In this document: positions 36,742 through 45,079 of the stretch, one piece after another
Layout: the number at the start of each line of letters is the position of its first letter
How positions within the stretch are numbered: position 1 is the stretch's first letter
Assembly (NCBI GenBank): GCA_017626045.1
Contig: JAGAJP010000039.1
Span: 1-51,746, forward strand
Source of the DNA: Muribaculaceae bacterium
GTDB lineage: Bacteria > Bacteroidota > Bacteroidia > Bacteroidales > Muribaculaceae
DNA: 51,746 nt
Direction of reading: 5' to 3'
Notes under the pieces: model-generated
Databases searched by the model: none
Told to the model about the DNA's origin: nothing
What the model saw: only the letters and a program-made list of their open reading frames with translations
Made by a program: the position numbers and the translations under genes

Positions 36742-37358
36742 TTCTTATAAGATGGGAGGAGGGTACGGATATAATCGGTGAGTAGCTTAATCGCCACCTC
36801 ATTGTTTCCACCCTGAGGAATTATGAGGTCAGCGTAGCGTTTTGTGGGCTCTATGTGAAGTTCGTGCATCGGTTTCAAAGTTTCCTGATACCTGTCAATC
36901 ACCATCTTTGGAGTTCGACCTCTCTCGATGCAGTCCCTATGTATCACACGGATAAGCCGTTCGTCGGCATCTGCGTCCACAAACACCTTTACATCCATAC
37001 GGTCTCGGAGTTCCTTATCGCAAAGCACGAGAATGCCCTCGACCACCACCACCTCTCGCGGCTCCACATGAATGGTCTCTTTCATTCTGGCGCAAGTGAT
37101 GAAATCATAAGTGGGCATATCTATGGCATTTCCTGCCCTGAGCTCATCAAGATGCTTAGTAAGAAGAGGCCATTCGATGGCGGAAGGCTCGTCATAGTTC
37201 ATCTTTCTGCGGGTCTCGAGCGGAATATGTCTATTATCGTTATAATAGCAATCCTGAGGCAACACAGCCACCTCGTCTTTGGGCAATGATTCAATAATCT
37301 TCCGGACTACAGTTGACTTACCCGAACCGGTGCCACCTGCGATTCCAATTGCAAGCAT
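36738..37358 (-). CDS. udk: Uridine kinase
   Basis: Udk phosphorylates uridine and cytidine in pyrimidine salvage. The 206-residue protein has Walker A GGTGSGKS (residues 8-15), the QDCYYND substrate motif around 36-42, and the [21 protein letters not shown] segment, all typical. Normal length. It leads the minus-strand run, with the lptB start overlapping its stop. Confidence 0.95.
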   Translation of the reverse strand: MLAIGIAGGTGSGKSTVVRKIIESLPKDEVAVLPQDCYYNDNRHIPLETRRKMNYDEPSAIEWPLLTKHLDELRAGNAIDMPTYDFITCARMKETIHVEPREVVVVEGILVLCDKELRDRMDVKVFVDADADERLIRVIHRDCIERGRTPKMVIDRYQETLKPMHELHIEPTKRYADLIIPQGGNNEVAIKLLTDYIRTLLPSYKK

Positions 37359-37498
37359 AATCGTGTATATTAGTTATCCAAAATTCACACTCTGTCGTCA
37401 ACAGACGGAGTGGAGGAGTTGTAAATGCTACGCCGTTGTATATGCAGAAAAAATTCATCGGGAAGAAGTTCAACATCATAAAACAGCGATTTCGAAGA

Positions 37499-37530
37499 CA
37501 AAATTAATAAAAACGATTGTTGTTAGCAAG
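37499..37530 (-). promoter_or_regulatory. Promoter of udk operon
   Basis: On the minus strand TTG (37529-37527), 20 bases, TAATTTTG (37506-37499). Leader of about 135 bases. Confidence 0.7.
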
Positions 37531-37560
37531 AATATATCACCACTCTTTGAAAATTTTTAT

Positions 37561-37568
37561 TAATTTTG
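37561..37568 (+). promoter_or_regulatory. -7 element for mlaE-mlaF
   Basis: TAATTTTG with no clear -33 box (TTTG is 12 bases away, too close). The predicted start is about 37575, immediately inside the hairpin at 37572-37608. Confidence 0.5.
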
Positions 37569-37571
37569 CAT

Positions 37572-37608
37572 TTGGTTTCGTAATTTATGGCAAAAATTAC
37601 GAAACCAA
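37572..37608 (+). promoter_or_regulatory. Perfect 15-bp inverted repeat at mlaE transcript start
   Basis: Two arms of 15 bases (ttggtttcgtaattt and its complement) around a seven-base loop. At the predicted 5' end of the transcript, it would fold into a strong stem-loop (stabilising the RNA or blocking initiation), or act as a DNA operator. No T-run follows, so a terminator is unlikely. Confidence 0.6.
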
Positions 37609-37667
37609 GTTGCCTCATCTCGTTATAGTCTGAGAATGGAGTTGTAAAAAATTAAACGAAAAAGAAA

Positions 37668-38414
37668 GTGATTACAAAATCAATAAAGACATTCGGCAAA
37701 TATTGTATGTTCATGGCGCAGGTCTTTCGCAGACCTGACAAATGGAGAGTCTTCTTCAGTCAGCTTGTGTTTGAGATCAACAAACTTGGAGTAGACTCTA
37801 TACCGCTTGTGGTGATAATTTCGATATTCATCGGAGCAGTGATAGCTATCCAGATGACTATCAACATCGTGTCGCCGCTGATACCGAGTTACTCCACCGG
37901 TCTTGCCACCAGGGAGATTCTGCTTCTTGAGTTTTCATCCACAATGATGTGTCTGATACTTGCCGGCAAGGTAGGGTCGAACATCTCATCGGAGATTGGC
38001 ACGATGCGAGTGACGGAGCAGATAGACGCCATGGAGATCATGGGCATCAACTCAGCCAATTTCATTGTCTTGCCCAAAGTAATCGGCTTTGTGCTGTTCG
38101 TTCCGGTGCTATGCGTGCTCTCTATGTTTGTGGGCTTATGGGGCGGCTGGCTGGTTGCCAGATTCACCGACATGCTGACAGTGGAGAATTATGTGTTTGG
38201 CATACAGTCATTCTTCAACGAATGGTATGTATGGTATGGCATCATCAAGACAGTGGTGTTTGCCTACATCATAGCGACAGTGGCGGCATTCTACGGCTAT
38301 TATGTCGACGGCGGATCGCTTGAGGTCGGAAAGGCGAGCACAAATGCGGTAGTGTCCAGTTCGATACTGATACTTCTCGCCGATGTGATACTAACAAAAC
38401 TCCTACTGCAATGA
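37668..38414 (+). CDS. mlaE: MlaE family ABC lipid permease
   Basis: MlaE is the permease of the phospholipid transport system that keeps outer membrane asymmetry. The 248-residue protein has the family's helices and the motifs IQMTINIVSPLIPSYSTG, GKVGSNISSEIGTMRVTEQIDAMEIMG (the conserved cytoplasmic EIGTM-EQIDA loop, about residues 100-125) and GASTNAVVSS-like C-terminal end. It begins with GTG at 37668 (MITKSIKTFG); no nearby ATG fits. The mlaF start overlaps its stop by 4 bases. The MlaD partner is not in the window. Confidence 0.93.
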   Translation: MITKSIKTFGKYCMFMAQVFRRPDKWRVFFSQLVFEINKLGVDSIPLVVIISIFIGAVIAIQMTINIVSPLIPSYSTGLATREILLLEFSSTMMCLILAGKVGSNISSEIGTMRVTEQIDAMEIMGINSANFIVLPKVIGFVLFVPVLCVLSMFVGLWGGWLVARFTDMLTVENYVFGIQSFFNEWYVWYGIIKTVVFAYIIATVAAFYGYYVDGGSLEVGKASTNAVVSSSILILLADVILTKLLLQ

Positions 38415-39184
38415 TTGAAGTCAAGAACATAAGCAAATGGTTTGACGGAGTACAGGTACTCCACGACATATCGGCGGTATTCGAGACCGGCAAGACCAAC
38501 CTTATAATAGGTCAGTCCGGCTCGGGCAAGACAGTGCTTCTTAAATGTCTCGTTGGTCTGCTGCATCCGGAGGAAGGCGAGATATACTACGACGACGCTT
38601 GCCTGAACACGATGAACTCAGAGCAGCGGAAACAGCTGCGTATGGACATCGGAATGCTGTTTCAGGGGTCGGCTCTCTTTGACAACGAGACAGTGCTGGG
38701 CAATGTGATATTCCCTCTGAAGATGTTTTCACCGCTCAGCCATGCCGAGCAGCTTGAAAGGGCGCATTTCTGTATCGAGCGAGTAGGGTTGAAAAACGCC
38801 GACTCCAAATATCCGTCGGAGATATCGGGCGGCATGCAGAAACGAGTGGCGATTGCCAGGGCGATTGCACTGAATCCCAAGTATCTCTTCTGCGACGAGC
38901 CGAACTCCGGACTTGACCCCAAGACCTCAATAATGATAGATGAACTGCTCAGCGACATCACGCATGAATACGGCATCACTACGGTCATCAACACCCACGA
39001 CATGAACTCAGTACTCGGCATCGGCGAGCACATCATATTCATCAACAAGGGTCACTGCGACTGGACAGGCGACGACCGAAGCATCTATCACAGCCATAGC
39101 CAGCCGCTAAACGACTTCGTGTTTGCATCGCGACTTTTCAAGGAAGTGAAGAAATACATGGAACGCGACAGCGCAGGGGTGTAG
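38411..39184 (+). CDS. mlaF: MlaF family ABC ATPase
   Basis: MlaF is the ATPase partner of MlaE. The 257-residue protein shows Walker A GQSGSGKTV (around residue 34-42), the Q-loop LFQGSALFDNETVLGNV, the signature ISGGMQKRVAIARA, Walker B LFCDEPNSGLDP and His in NTHDMNS. The SALFD and ISGGMQKR wording is specific for MlaF-type ATPases rather than general importers. It is coupled to mlaE. Confidence 0.93.
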   Translation: MIEVKNISKWFDGVQVLHDISAVFETGKTNLIIGQSGSGKTVLLKCLVGLLHPEEGEIYYDDACLNTMNSEQRKQLRMDIGMLFQGSALFDNETVLGNVIFPLKMFSPLSHAEQLERAHFCIERVGLKNADSKYPSEISGGMQKRVAIARAIALNPKYLFCDEPNSGLDPKTSIMIDELLSDITHEYGITTVINTHDMNSVLGIGEHIIFINKGHCDWTGDDRSIYHSHSQPLNDFVFASRLFKEVKKYMERDSAGV

Positions 39185-39234
39185 AAGAATTTGAAATGAG
39201 GGCAGGATAGATATTAACCTTAAAATAAACAGGT

Positions 39235-41136
39235 ATGGAAGAAGAGAGTCTGCAGACGCTGCAAAAGGAGAAAGACTATTCACAAGAGATAGCGAGCCGC
39301 GCACAGGAAGTGTTTGACGCGATGCGTCCGAGGGTTTCCGACGACGACTACCGCCGTCTTGTGGATGCCTTTGAAGTGGCGCGCGAAGCCCATTCGAAGC
39401 AAAAGCGCAAGACGGGGGAACCCTATATCTTCCATCCCATAGCAGTGGCATCGATAGCCGCGAGAGAACTGAATCTTGACTTGGATTCAGTCATAGCCGC
39501 GTTCCTTCACGACGTGGTGGAAGACACCCCATGGTCGGTAGAACAGATCCAGCGCAGGTTTGGCAACGATGTCGCGTTTCTCGTGAGGGTCGTCACCAAG
39601 CAGAAAAAAGAGAAATACGAGATGTCGAAGCAGCTCGACAACTTCAAGCAGATGCTCACAAGCGTTCAGTATGACATCCGGGCGCTATTGGTAAAGCTTG
39701 CCGACCGGCTTCACAATATGCGCACTCTCTCGTCGATGCGTCCAGACAAGCAGATGAAGATAGCGGGGGAGACGGATTATTTCTATGCTCCTCTTGCGAC
39801 CCGCCTGGGACTCTATAACGTAAAGACCGAACTTGAAAACCTGTCGCTCCGCTTCCGTTGTCCGCACGAATACGAAGAGCTGTGCGAGCGTATCGAGTCA
39901 GACCGAAAGGCTAACGAATCAAGACTGAAAATATTCACCGACGAGATATCAAACATTCTCAAACGAGGAGGAATCAAGTCTCGTGTGTTTGTGGAATATC
40001 GTCGTCCGTACTCCCTGTGGAGAAAAATGAACAAGTATGGAGACGATTTCGACCATCTTAAATACCGGCACTTCGTAGAGATAGTGTTTACCGAGGAAGA
40101 GGGGGTGACTGAAAAGACGACAGCACTGAAGATTTACTCCCTTCTCACCGACCGGTTCAAGGAAAAGCCCGGGGGAATATCGAATTATATCGACACGCCC
40201 AAAGAGAACGGTTACCAAAGTTTCCATCTAAAACTGCTTGCCGATTTCGGACGATGGCAGGAGGTGCACATCAGCAGTGAGAGGATGGTCACCAATTCTC
40301 AGTTCGGATGTCTTAGCGACCGCTCACAGGGCAATATACGCCGCTGGATCAACAAGTTCCGCTCAAATCTTCGTGAGATCTCCAAAAACGCCAACGAAGA
40401 GGGAAGCACCTTCATAGAAAACGTAGTGGCATCGTTTTACAACGACGACATAATGACCTTTACCCCCCAGGGTAAGCCCATAGTTCTCCCTCAGAAATCT
40501 ACAGTCCTTGACTTTGCCTACGAGATACACTCAAAACTTGGAGAGAAGGCGAAATATGCCAGAATCAACGGACGGCTCGCGTCCATCAAGACACTGCTCC
40601 ACAGAGGCGATATCGTGGAGGTATTTCCCGATGCTGAGTGTCATCCGCAGCCGGAATGGCTGAACTCTACAGTTACCTATAAGGCACGCAAGGCAATACG
40701 CTCATATCTGTCGAAACTGCCCAAGCCAAAATACGACCGATGTCCGATATGCATGCCGCTCCCGGGCGAGGAAGTGATAGGGTTCCAAAACGCAGGCGGA
40801 AGGATTATGGTGCATAAACGTGATTGCCCCGAGGTGATTAAGATGTCATCCCAGCTCGGCGACAACATCGTAAGTGTCGACTACAACGCAACAGAGAGAC
40901 TTTATCATGTGGAGATAGAGGTGATATGCGTCGACAGACCCCACATGGTGATAGACCTTGTGGACTGCATATCAAACAGCCTTCATCTCTCGATCGACAG
41001 CATAAACACCAAGACGGAAGACTCTATTGCCACAATCCTCATCACTTTTGAAGTTCACAGCTACACAGAGCTGCGAATGGTGATGCAGCAGATATCCAAT
41101 CTTCCCGATATAGACTCAGTGAGGGAAATCATCTGA
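39235..41136 (+). CDS. RelA/SpoT homologue (Rsh), altered synthetase motif
   Basis: A 633-residue long-form Rsh. HD hydrolase: YIFHPIAVA and FLHDVVEDT (His92, Asp93, Glu96, Asp97) intact, so (p)ppGpp hydrolysis is likely. Synthetase region (about 220-350): the PKENGYQSFH and EVHI parts remain, but the usual RPKSIYS-type ATP motif reads YRRPYSLWRKM, missing the Lys, and the AIRII stretch reads KYRHFVEIVF. Synthesis may be weak or lost. Then TGS (about 395-460), a Cys-containing region (RCPICMPLPG) and a C-terminal ACT domain. Bacteroidetes usually hold a second Rsh, so this may be the SpoT-like one; that is inference. It is convergent with the NUDIX gene and overlaps its end by 21 bases. Confidence 0.86.
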   Translation: MEEESLQTLQKEKDYSQEIASRAQEVFDAMRPRVSDDDYRRLVDAFEVAREAHSKQKRKTGEPYIFHPIAVASIAARELNLDLDSVIAAFLHDVVEDTPWSVEQIQRRFGNDVAFLVRVVTKQKKEKYEMSKQLDNFKQMLTSVQYDIRALLVKLADRLHNMRTLSSMRPDKQMKIAGETDYFYAPLATRLGLYNVKTELENLSLRFRCPHEYEELCERIESDRKANESRLKIFTDEISNILKRGGIKSRVFVEYRRPYSLWRKMNKYGDDFDHLKYRHFVEIVFTEEEGVTEKTTALKIYSLLTDRFKEKPGGISNYIDTPKENGYQSFHLKLLADFGRWQEVHISSERMVTNSQFGCLSDRSQGNIRRWINKFRSNLREISKNANEEGSTFIENVVASFYNDDIMTFTPQGKPIVLPQKSTVLDFAYEIHSKLGEKAKYARINGRLASIKTLLHRGDIVEVFPDAECHPQPEWLNSTVTYKARKAIRSYLSKLPKPKYDRCPICMPLPGEEVIGFQNAGGRIMVHKRDCPEVIKMSSQLGDNIVSVDYNATERLYHVEIEVICVDRPHMVIDLVDCISNSLHLSIDSINTKTEDSIATILITFEVHSYTELRMVMQQISNLPDIDSVREII

Positions 41137-41643
41137 CAAGAACCTTCGGAACTCGCTCTCGAAGTTGGGAGTGAAGACGTTCTTTCCGAGATTCTCAGTT
41201 ATCTCGGAAAGGCTCCAGAAGCGACCGCCCGCAAGTTCTTCGGTTGGGGAGAGCCTCTTGTCGGTGACCGTTTTCCAAACATGCACGAGTTCCCTCTCAC
41301 GGTCAGACTCAAAGACATATCTTGCAATCATGACAGGTTGGAAATCTGTCAGACCAATCTCTTCGCGAACCTCTCTGCGAAGAGCCGCCTCAGGCGTTTC
41401 ATTTAAATCCACGTGACCGCCCACCGCCGTGTCCCATTTCCCGGGCTGAATATCTTTCCAATCCGGCCGACGCTGGAGAAACAGGCGGTTTTCGCTGTCA
41501 AACACATGGAGATGCACCACGGGATGCAGTAGTTTGGAGCCGCCGTGACATTCGGCGCGGGAAGCTTTTCCCACCACATTGCCGTCTTCATCGACAACTG
41601 GAAATATCTCATTTCCGTTGTCAGAGTTCTTACTTATCGCCAT
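41116..41643 (-). CDS. NUDIX hydrolase
   Basis: A 175-residue NUDIX protein. The Nudix box is complete: GGHVDLNETPEAALRREVREEIGL, with the REVREEIG core. The N-terminal part PVVDEDGNVVGKASRAECHGG and HLHVFDSENRLFLQRR resembles isopentenyl-diphosphate isomerase and YfcD-type Nudix proteins; the substrate is unknown. The ATG at 41643 is used; an upstream in-frame start at 41679 would overlap the carbonic anhydrase gene. The last 21 bases overlap the relA/spoT-like gene on the other strand. Confidence 0.88.
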   Translation of the reverse strand: MAISKNSDNGNEIFPVVDEDGNVVGKASRAECHGGSKLLHPVVHLHVFDSENRLFLQRRPDWKDIQPGKWDTAVGGHVDLNETPEAALRREVREEIGLTDFQPVMIARYVFESDRERELVHVWKTVTDKRLSPTEELAGGRFWSLSEITENLGKNVFTPNFESEFRRFLSDDFPH

Positions 41644-41654
41644 ATCAGTCAAAC

Positions 41655-42215
41655 TTAGTCGTGAACGGCGTCTCTGCACACAACTTCAAGTTTACCGGTT
41701 GTAGTGTCAATTATATATCCTCCTACCCTGACATCTGCGGCCATCAGTGGATGGTTTCTAATCAGCTCGACCGTTTCCTTCACCGCCTGCTCCGTTTCGT
41801 CAAAACCGTGAAGCCAGCTGTCAAGGTCAATGCCGCAGTGACGCATCAATGATATATGTTCTTCGCTCACCCCTCGACGACGCATGATTTCGAGCATTTC
41901 CTTGGCGTTCATACCCTGCACACCGCAATTGGTATGACCGATAACCATTATCTCGTTGACACCGAGTTCATAGACAGCCACGAGGATAGATCTGACGGTA
42001 GAGTCGAAAGGATTGGTGATAGTGCCGCCGGCATTCTTAATCATCTTGACATCACCATTTTTGATACCCAAAGCGGCAGGCAGGAGTTCCACAAGCCGCG
42101 TGTCCATGCAAGTCACAATGGCGATTTTCTTGTCAGGATATTTAGAAGTTTCAAATTTCAGATACTCCTTAGAGTCAACAAATTTTCTGTTGTGGTCAAG
42201 TATTTCTTCAATCAT
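41655..42215 (-). CDS. Beta-carbonic anhydrase family protein
   Basis: Beta carbonic anhydrases interconvert CO2 and bicarbonate with a Zn centre bound by Cys-x(n)-His-x2-Cys. Here CMDTR holds the first Cys and the Asp-Arg pair (residues about 36-40), and the HTNC motif (about 93-96) holds His and the second Cys. The 186-residue length suits the small bacterial class. The ATG at 42215 (MIEEILDHN) is preferred over 42236. It is followed by the NUDIX gene after 11 bases, so the two may be co-transcribed. Confidence 0.88.
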   Translation of the reverse strand: MIEEILDHNRKFVDSKEYLKFETSKYPDKKIAIVTCMDTRLVELLPAALGIKNGDVKMIKNAGGTITNPFDSTVRSILVAVYELGVNEIMVIGHTNCGVQGMNAKEMLEIMRRRGVSEEHISLMRHCGIDLDSWLHGFDETEQAVKETVELIRNHPLMAADVRVGGYIIDTTTGKLEVVCRDAVHD

Positions 42216-42241
42216 AATATATAGAAACGACTTCAATAGAA

Positions 42242-42265
42242 AAGCAGCCCCGATAGGCTGCTTTC
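42242..42265 (-). terminator. Terminator after the ferritin gene (minus strand)
   Basis: Nine-pair stem (aaagcagcc with ggctgcttt), six-base loop, followed on the minus strand by a short T-rich stretch. It lies between the ferritin and carbonic anhydrase genes, both on the minus strand. Confidence 0.7.
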
Positions 42266-42299
42266 CATTTGTATTATTGTATTAAGGTGAATGAACAGA

Positions 42300-42815
42300 T
42301 TACTCGTTCAGTATCGCAGGTGCTACATAGGTGCGGGTGCCGAGCTTTGCGTCAAGCTGATAGATGCCGGTGCCGTCGTTGCCGACAAGTTCGAAGTTGT
42401 CGATGAGTTCCTGTGCGTTGTCTTCTTCCTCCACCTGCTCTGCCACAAACCAGTTGAGCATGTGACGTGTTGCGAAATCATGCTCTTCCTCGGCAAGTGC
42501 ATAGAGGTCGTTGATGCACTTCGTGACTGTGCGCTCGTGGGCGAGGGTAGCGGAGAATGCCTCAAGGGGTGTCTTCCATTCCGAGGGTACTCCATCGATG
42601 GGGGCGAGCTCTACTTTGCCTCCGCGCGAGTTCAGATAATTCATGAAAATTTGAGCGTGTGCGAATTCTTCCTTAAACTGGATTCTGAACCAGTTGGCCA
42701 CTCCCTTGCGTCCGAGTGTCTCGAAATTATTTGCCATTGAAAGATAAAGATAACCCGACCAGAATTCACGGTTAATCTGGGCGTTGATGGCATCATTGAT
42801 TTTTTTGCTGATCAT
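42300..42815 (-). CDS. ftnA: Ferritin
   Basis: A 171-residue non-heme ferritin that stores iron. The ferroxidase ligands are visible: Glu17 in REFWSGYL, Glu50 and His53 in EEFAHA, Glu in AHERTVT and Gln/Glu in AEQVEEE. It is the standard bacterial length. It lies at the left of a 401-base gap facing mutA. The perfect inverted repeat at 42835-42851 sits 20 bases before its ATG. Confidence 0.95.
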   Translation of the reverse strand: MISKKINDAINAQINREFWSGYLYLSMANNFETLGRKGVANWFRIQFKEEFAHAQIFMNYLNSRGGKVELAPIDGVPSEWKTPLEAFSATLAHERTVTKCINDLYALAEEEHDFATRHMLNWFVAEQVEEEDNAQELIDNFELVGNDGTGIYQLDAKLGTRTYVAPAILNE

Positions 42816-42834
42816 TGTTGTTCGTTTTTTTAAT

Positions 42835-42851
42835 CATGTGACAATCACATG
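42835..42851 (-). promoter_or_regulatory. Palindrome before ferritin gene (possible operator)
   Basis: CATGTGA-CAA-TCACATG, 7-bp arms, 20 bases upstream of the ferritin ATG. The regulator is unknown. The AT-rich stretch beyond it (tataatgataaa on the minus strand) may hold the promoter, but it does not match TAnnTTTG. Confidence 0.5.
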
Positions 42852-43078
42852 ACACGTTTATCATTATAATAACGCATCAGTCCCGAAATTGTTCCGCTGG
42901 AGATGCCCAATCTTCAATTTTATTCAATAAACGTCTATTCTTAAGCCAACTAAAGTTCCAATAGCAGCCTTCATCCCCCAAAAACCAATTACTCATTACT
43001 AATTACCAACTCCCCGCCCCTCCGGCACACGAAATCGGACGATTTTGCTTGAAAAATGTAAAGTTATTGATTTGTTCT

Positions 43079-43108
43079 TTTGTATTTCAAAAAAATTTAT
43101 TAAATTTG
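43079..43108 (+). promoter_or_regulatory. Promoter of mutA
   Basis: TTTG at 43079-43082, 18 bases, then TAAATTTG at 43101-43108: close to consensus, with a slightly short spacer. The leader is about 100 bases. Confidence 0.6.
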
Positions 43109-43216
43109 CGCCTAAGTAGGATACAGAGTTCCGAAATTCCGTTTTTAGGAGGTTTTACAACGGACTCGCCTATCATGAAATGACTATTCATCAGATATAT
43201 AACAAGCTATTTAATT

Positions 43217-45070
43217 ATGGCAGAAAACAAAGAAAAACTTTTTGACATGTTTCCGCCTGTGACCACCGAAGAGTGGATGGCGAAAATCAATGTCGACCTC
43301 AAGGGCGCCGACTTCAATAAGAAGCTCGTGTGGCGTACAAACGAAGGTTTCAATGTCATGCCCTTCTATCGTAAGGAGGATATTGAGGGTCTTCCTTCTA
43401 TCGGCTCAATGCCCGGACAGTTCCCCTACGTGAGAGGTACTCGCACCGGCAACGACTGGCTTATCAGGCAGACTGTGGCCGGTGAGACTGCAGCCGAGAT
43501 CAATGCCAACGCACTCCATGCCATCGACAAAGGCGTTGAGTCTATCGCTTTCACAATGCATGATCTCCAGGCGTCGGACCTTGCTCAGGTTCTCGAGGGC
43601 ATCGACCTCAAGAAAGTGGAAGTAAACATCTCCTGCTGCCCGCGTCACGCCGAGGAGGTTGCAAAGGCTCTCGTGGCTCTTGTGGAGAGGGCTGGCGCCA
43701 TGGATACATTCCGTGGCACTGTCGCTTTCAATCCTTTCAAGCGTCTGCTCAAGCATGGTCTCGATTTCCAGAAAGACATCAAGGCTATGGCTCTCTCGCT
43801 CTATGAAGCGGTTAAGCCTGTTGCCGGACTCCGTTGCTTCACTGTTGACAGCTGCATGCTCAACAATGCCGGCGCCTACATCACTCAGGAACTCGGTTAT
43901 GCTCTTGCATGGGGCGCAGAATGGATGACAGTGCTCACAGATGCAGGTCTGAAGCCTTGCGAGGCTGCCGGCCGTATCAAATTCAACATGGGCATCAGCT
44001 CCAACTATTTCATGGAGCTCGCCAAGTTCCGTGCTGCCCGCATGCTCTGGGCTGAGATCGTAAAGGCTTACGGTGCTCCCGAGGATTGCTGCAAGATGGC
44101 GGTCAATGCCGTGACGAGCCAGTTCAACATGACTATTTATGACGCTCATGTAAATCTGCTCCGCTCAATGACTGAGACCATGAGCGCCGCGCTCGCCGGC
44201 GTAGACTCTATTGAGACTCTTCCCTTCGACCTCCAGTATAAGACTCCCGACGAGTTCAGCGAGAGAATCGCCAGAAATCAGCAGCACCTCCTGCGCGAGG
44301 AGTCGCATCTTGATAAGGTGACCGACCCCGCAGGCGGCAGCTATTATATCGAGACTCTTACTTGCTCCATCGCCGACCAGGCTTGGAAACTCTTCAACGA
44401 GGTTGAAGACAATGGTGGATTCCATGCGCTTCTCGTCAAGGGCGACATTCAGGCCAAGGTCAACGAGAGCGGCGTGAAGCGCCATCTCGACGTGGCTCGC
44501 AGGAAGGAAATCCTCCTCGGCACAAACCAGTATCCGAATGTCAATGAGACTGCTCTCGACAAGATCGAGAAAGAGAACGGTTGCGTTTGTGGCTGCGGAT
44601 GCAAAGAGGTTGCCGACGGAGCTGTTCAGTATCTGAACTTCGACCGCGCAGCAAGCCAGTTTGAGCAGCTGCGTCTCGACACCGAGCGCGCCGCAAACAG
44701 ACCCAAGGTGTTCATGCTGACCATCGGCAACCTTGCAATGCGTCTGGCTCGCGCTCAGTTCTCCGGCAACTTCTTCGGATGCGCCGGCTATGAGATCATC
44801 GACAACAATGGTTTCCCCACCGTCAAGGAAGGTGTTGAGGCAGCCGTTGCCAAGGGCGCTGACGTTGTAGTGCTCTGCTCAAGCGACGATGAGTATGCCG
44901 AATATGCACCGGAGGCGTTCAAGGAACTTGCCGGCCGTGCCGAATTTGTGGTGGCAGGCGCTCCCGCTTGCATGGAAGACCTGAAGGCTCAGGGCATAGA
45001 GAACTTTATCCACGTCCGTGTCAATGTGCTTGACACTCTTGTGGCATTCAATGCAAAACTCCTCAAATAA
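43217..45070 (+). CDS. mutA: Methylmalonyl-CoA mutase small subunit
   Basis: MutA is the non-catalytic partner of MutB in the adenosylcobalamin-dependent exchange of succinyl-CoA and (R)-methylmalonyl-CoA, part of the succinate-propionate route of gut Bacteroidales. The 617-residue protein has the TIM-barrel part (PYVRGTRTGNDWLIRQTV, GRIKFNMGISSNYFMELAKFRAARMLW, DPAGGSYYIETLT). It lacks the cobalamin-binding DxHxxG motif in its C-terminal flavodoxin-like domain (from about residue 490), which is normal for the small subunit. A Cys cluster CVCGCGCKE lies at about residue 455-463, just before that domain. mutB follows after 9 bases. Confidence 0.95.
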   Translation: MAENKEKLFDMFPPVTTEEWMAKINVDLKGADFNKKLVWRTNEGFNVMPFYRKEDIEGLPSIGSMPGQFPYVRGTRTGNDWLIRQTVAGETAAEINANALHAIDKGVESIAFTMHDLQASDLAQVLEGIDLKKVEVNISCCPRHAEEVAKALVALVERAGAMDTFRGTVAFNPFKRLLKHGLDFQKDIKAMALSLYEAVKPVAGLRCFTVDSCMLNNAGAYITQELGYALAWGAEWMTVLTDAGLKPCEAAGRIKFNMGISSNYFMELAKFRAARMLWAEIVKAYGAPEDCCKMAVNAVTSQFNMTIYDAHVNLLRSMTETMSAALAGVDSIETLPFDLQYKTPDEFSERIARNQQHLLREESHLDKVTDPAGGSYYIETLTCSIADQAWKLFNEVEDNGGFHALLVKGDIQAKVNESGVKRHLDVARRKEILLGTNQYPNVNETALDKIEKENGCVCGCGCKEVADGAVQYLNFDRAASQFEQLRLDTERAANRPKVFMLTIGNLAMRLARAQFSGNFFGCAGYEIIDNNGFPTVKEGVEAAVAKGADVVVLCSSDDEYAEYAPEAFKELAGRAEFVVAGAPACMEDLKAQGIENFIHVRVNVLDTLVAFNAKLLK

Positions 45071-45079
45071 TCCGCCAAC

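Larger units (their letters stand above)
37359..37667. other. Divergent intergenic region udk / mlaE
   Basis: The 309-base gap holds two opposing promoters, the udk promoter (37499-37530, minus) and the mlaE -7 element (37561-37568, plus), then a 15-bp perfect inverted repeat at 37572-37608. No small ORF with family signs is seen. Confidence 0.7.
42816..43216. other. Divergent intergenic region ferritin / mutA
   Basis: The 401 bases hold the palindrome at 42835-42851, a short A/T-rich repeat (attactc, attacta, attacca near 42980-43005), the mutA promoter and a mutA leader with stem gagttccg...cggactc (43126-43133 with 43161-43167). No ORF with family signs is seen. Confidence 0.65.

Noticed and set aside
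43109..43216. Cobalamin riboswitch before mutA
   Set aside because: The conserved B12-box and the GCCACTG element were not found.
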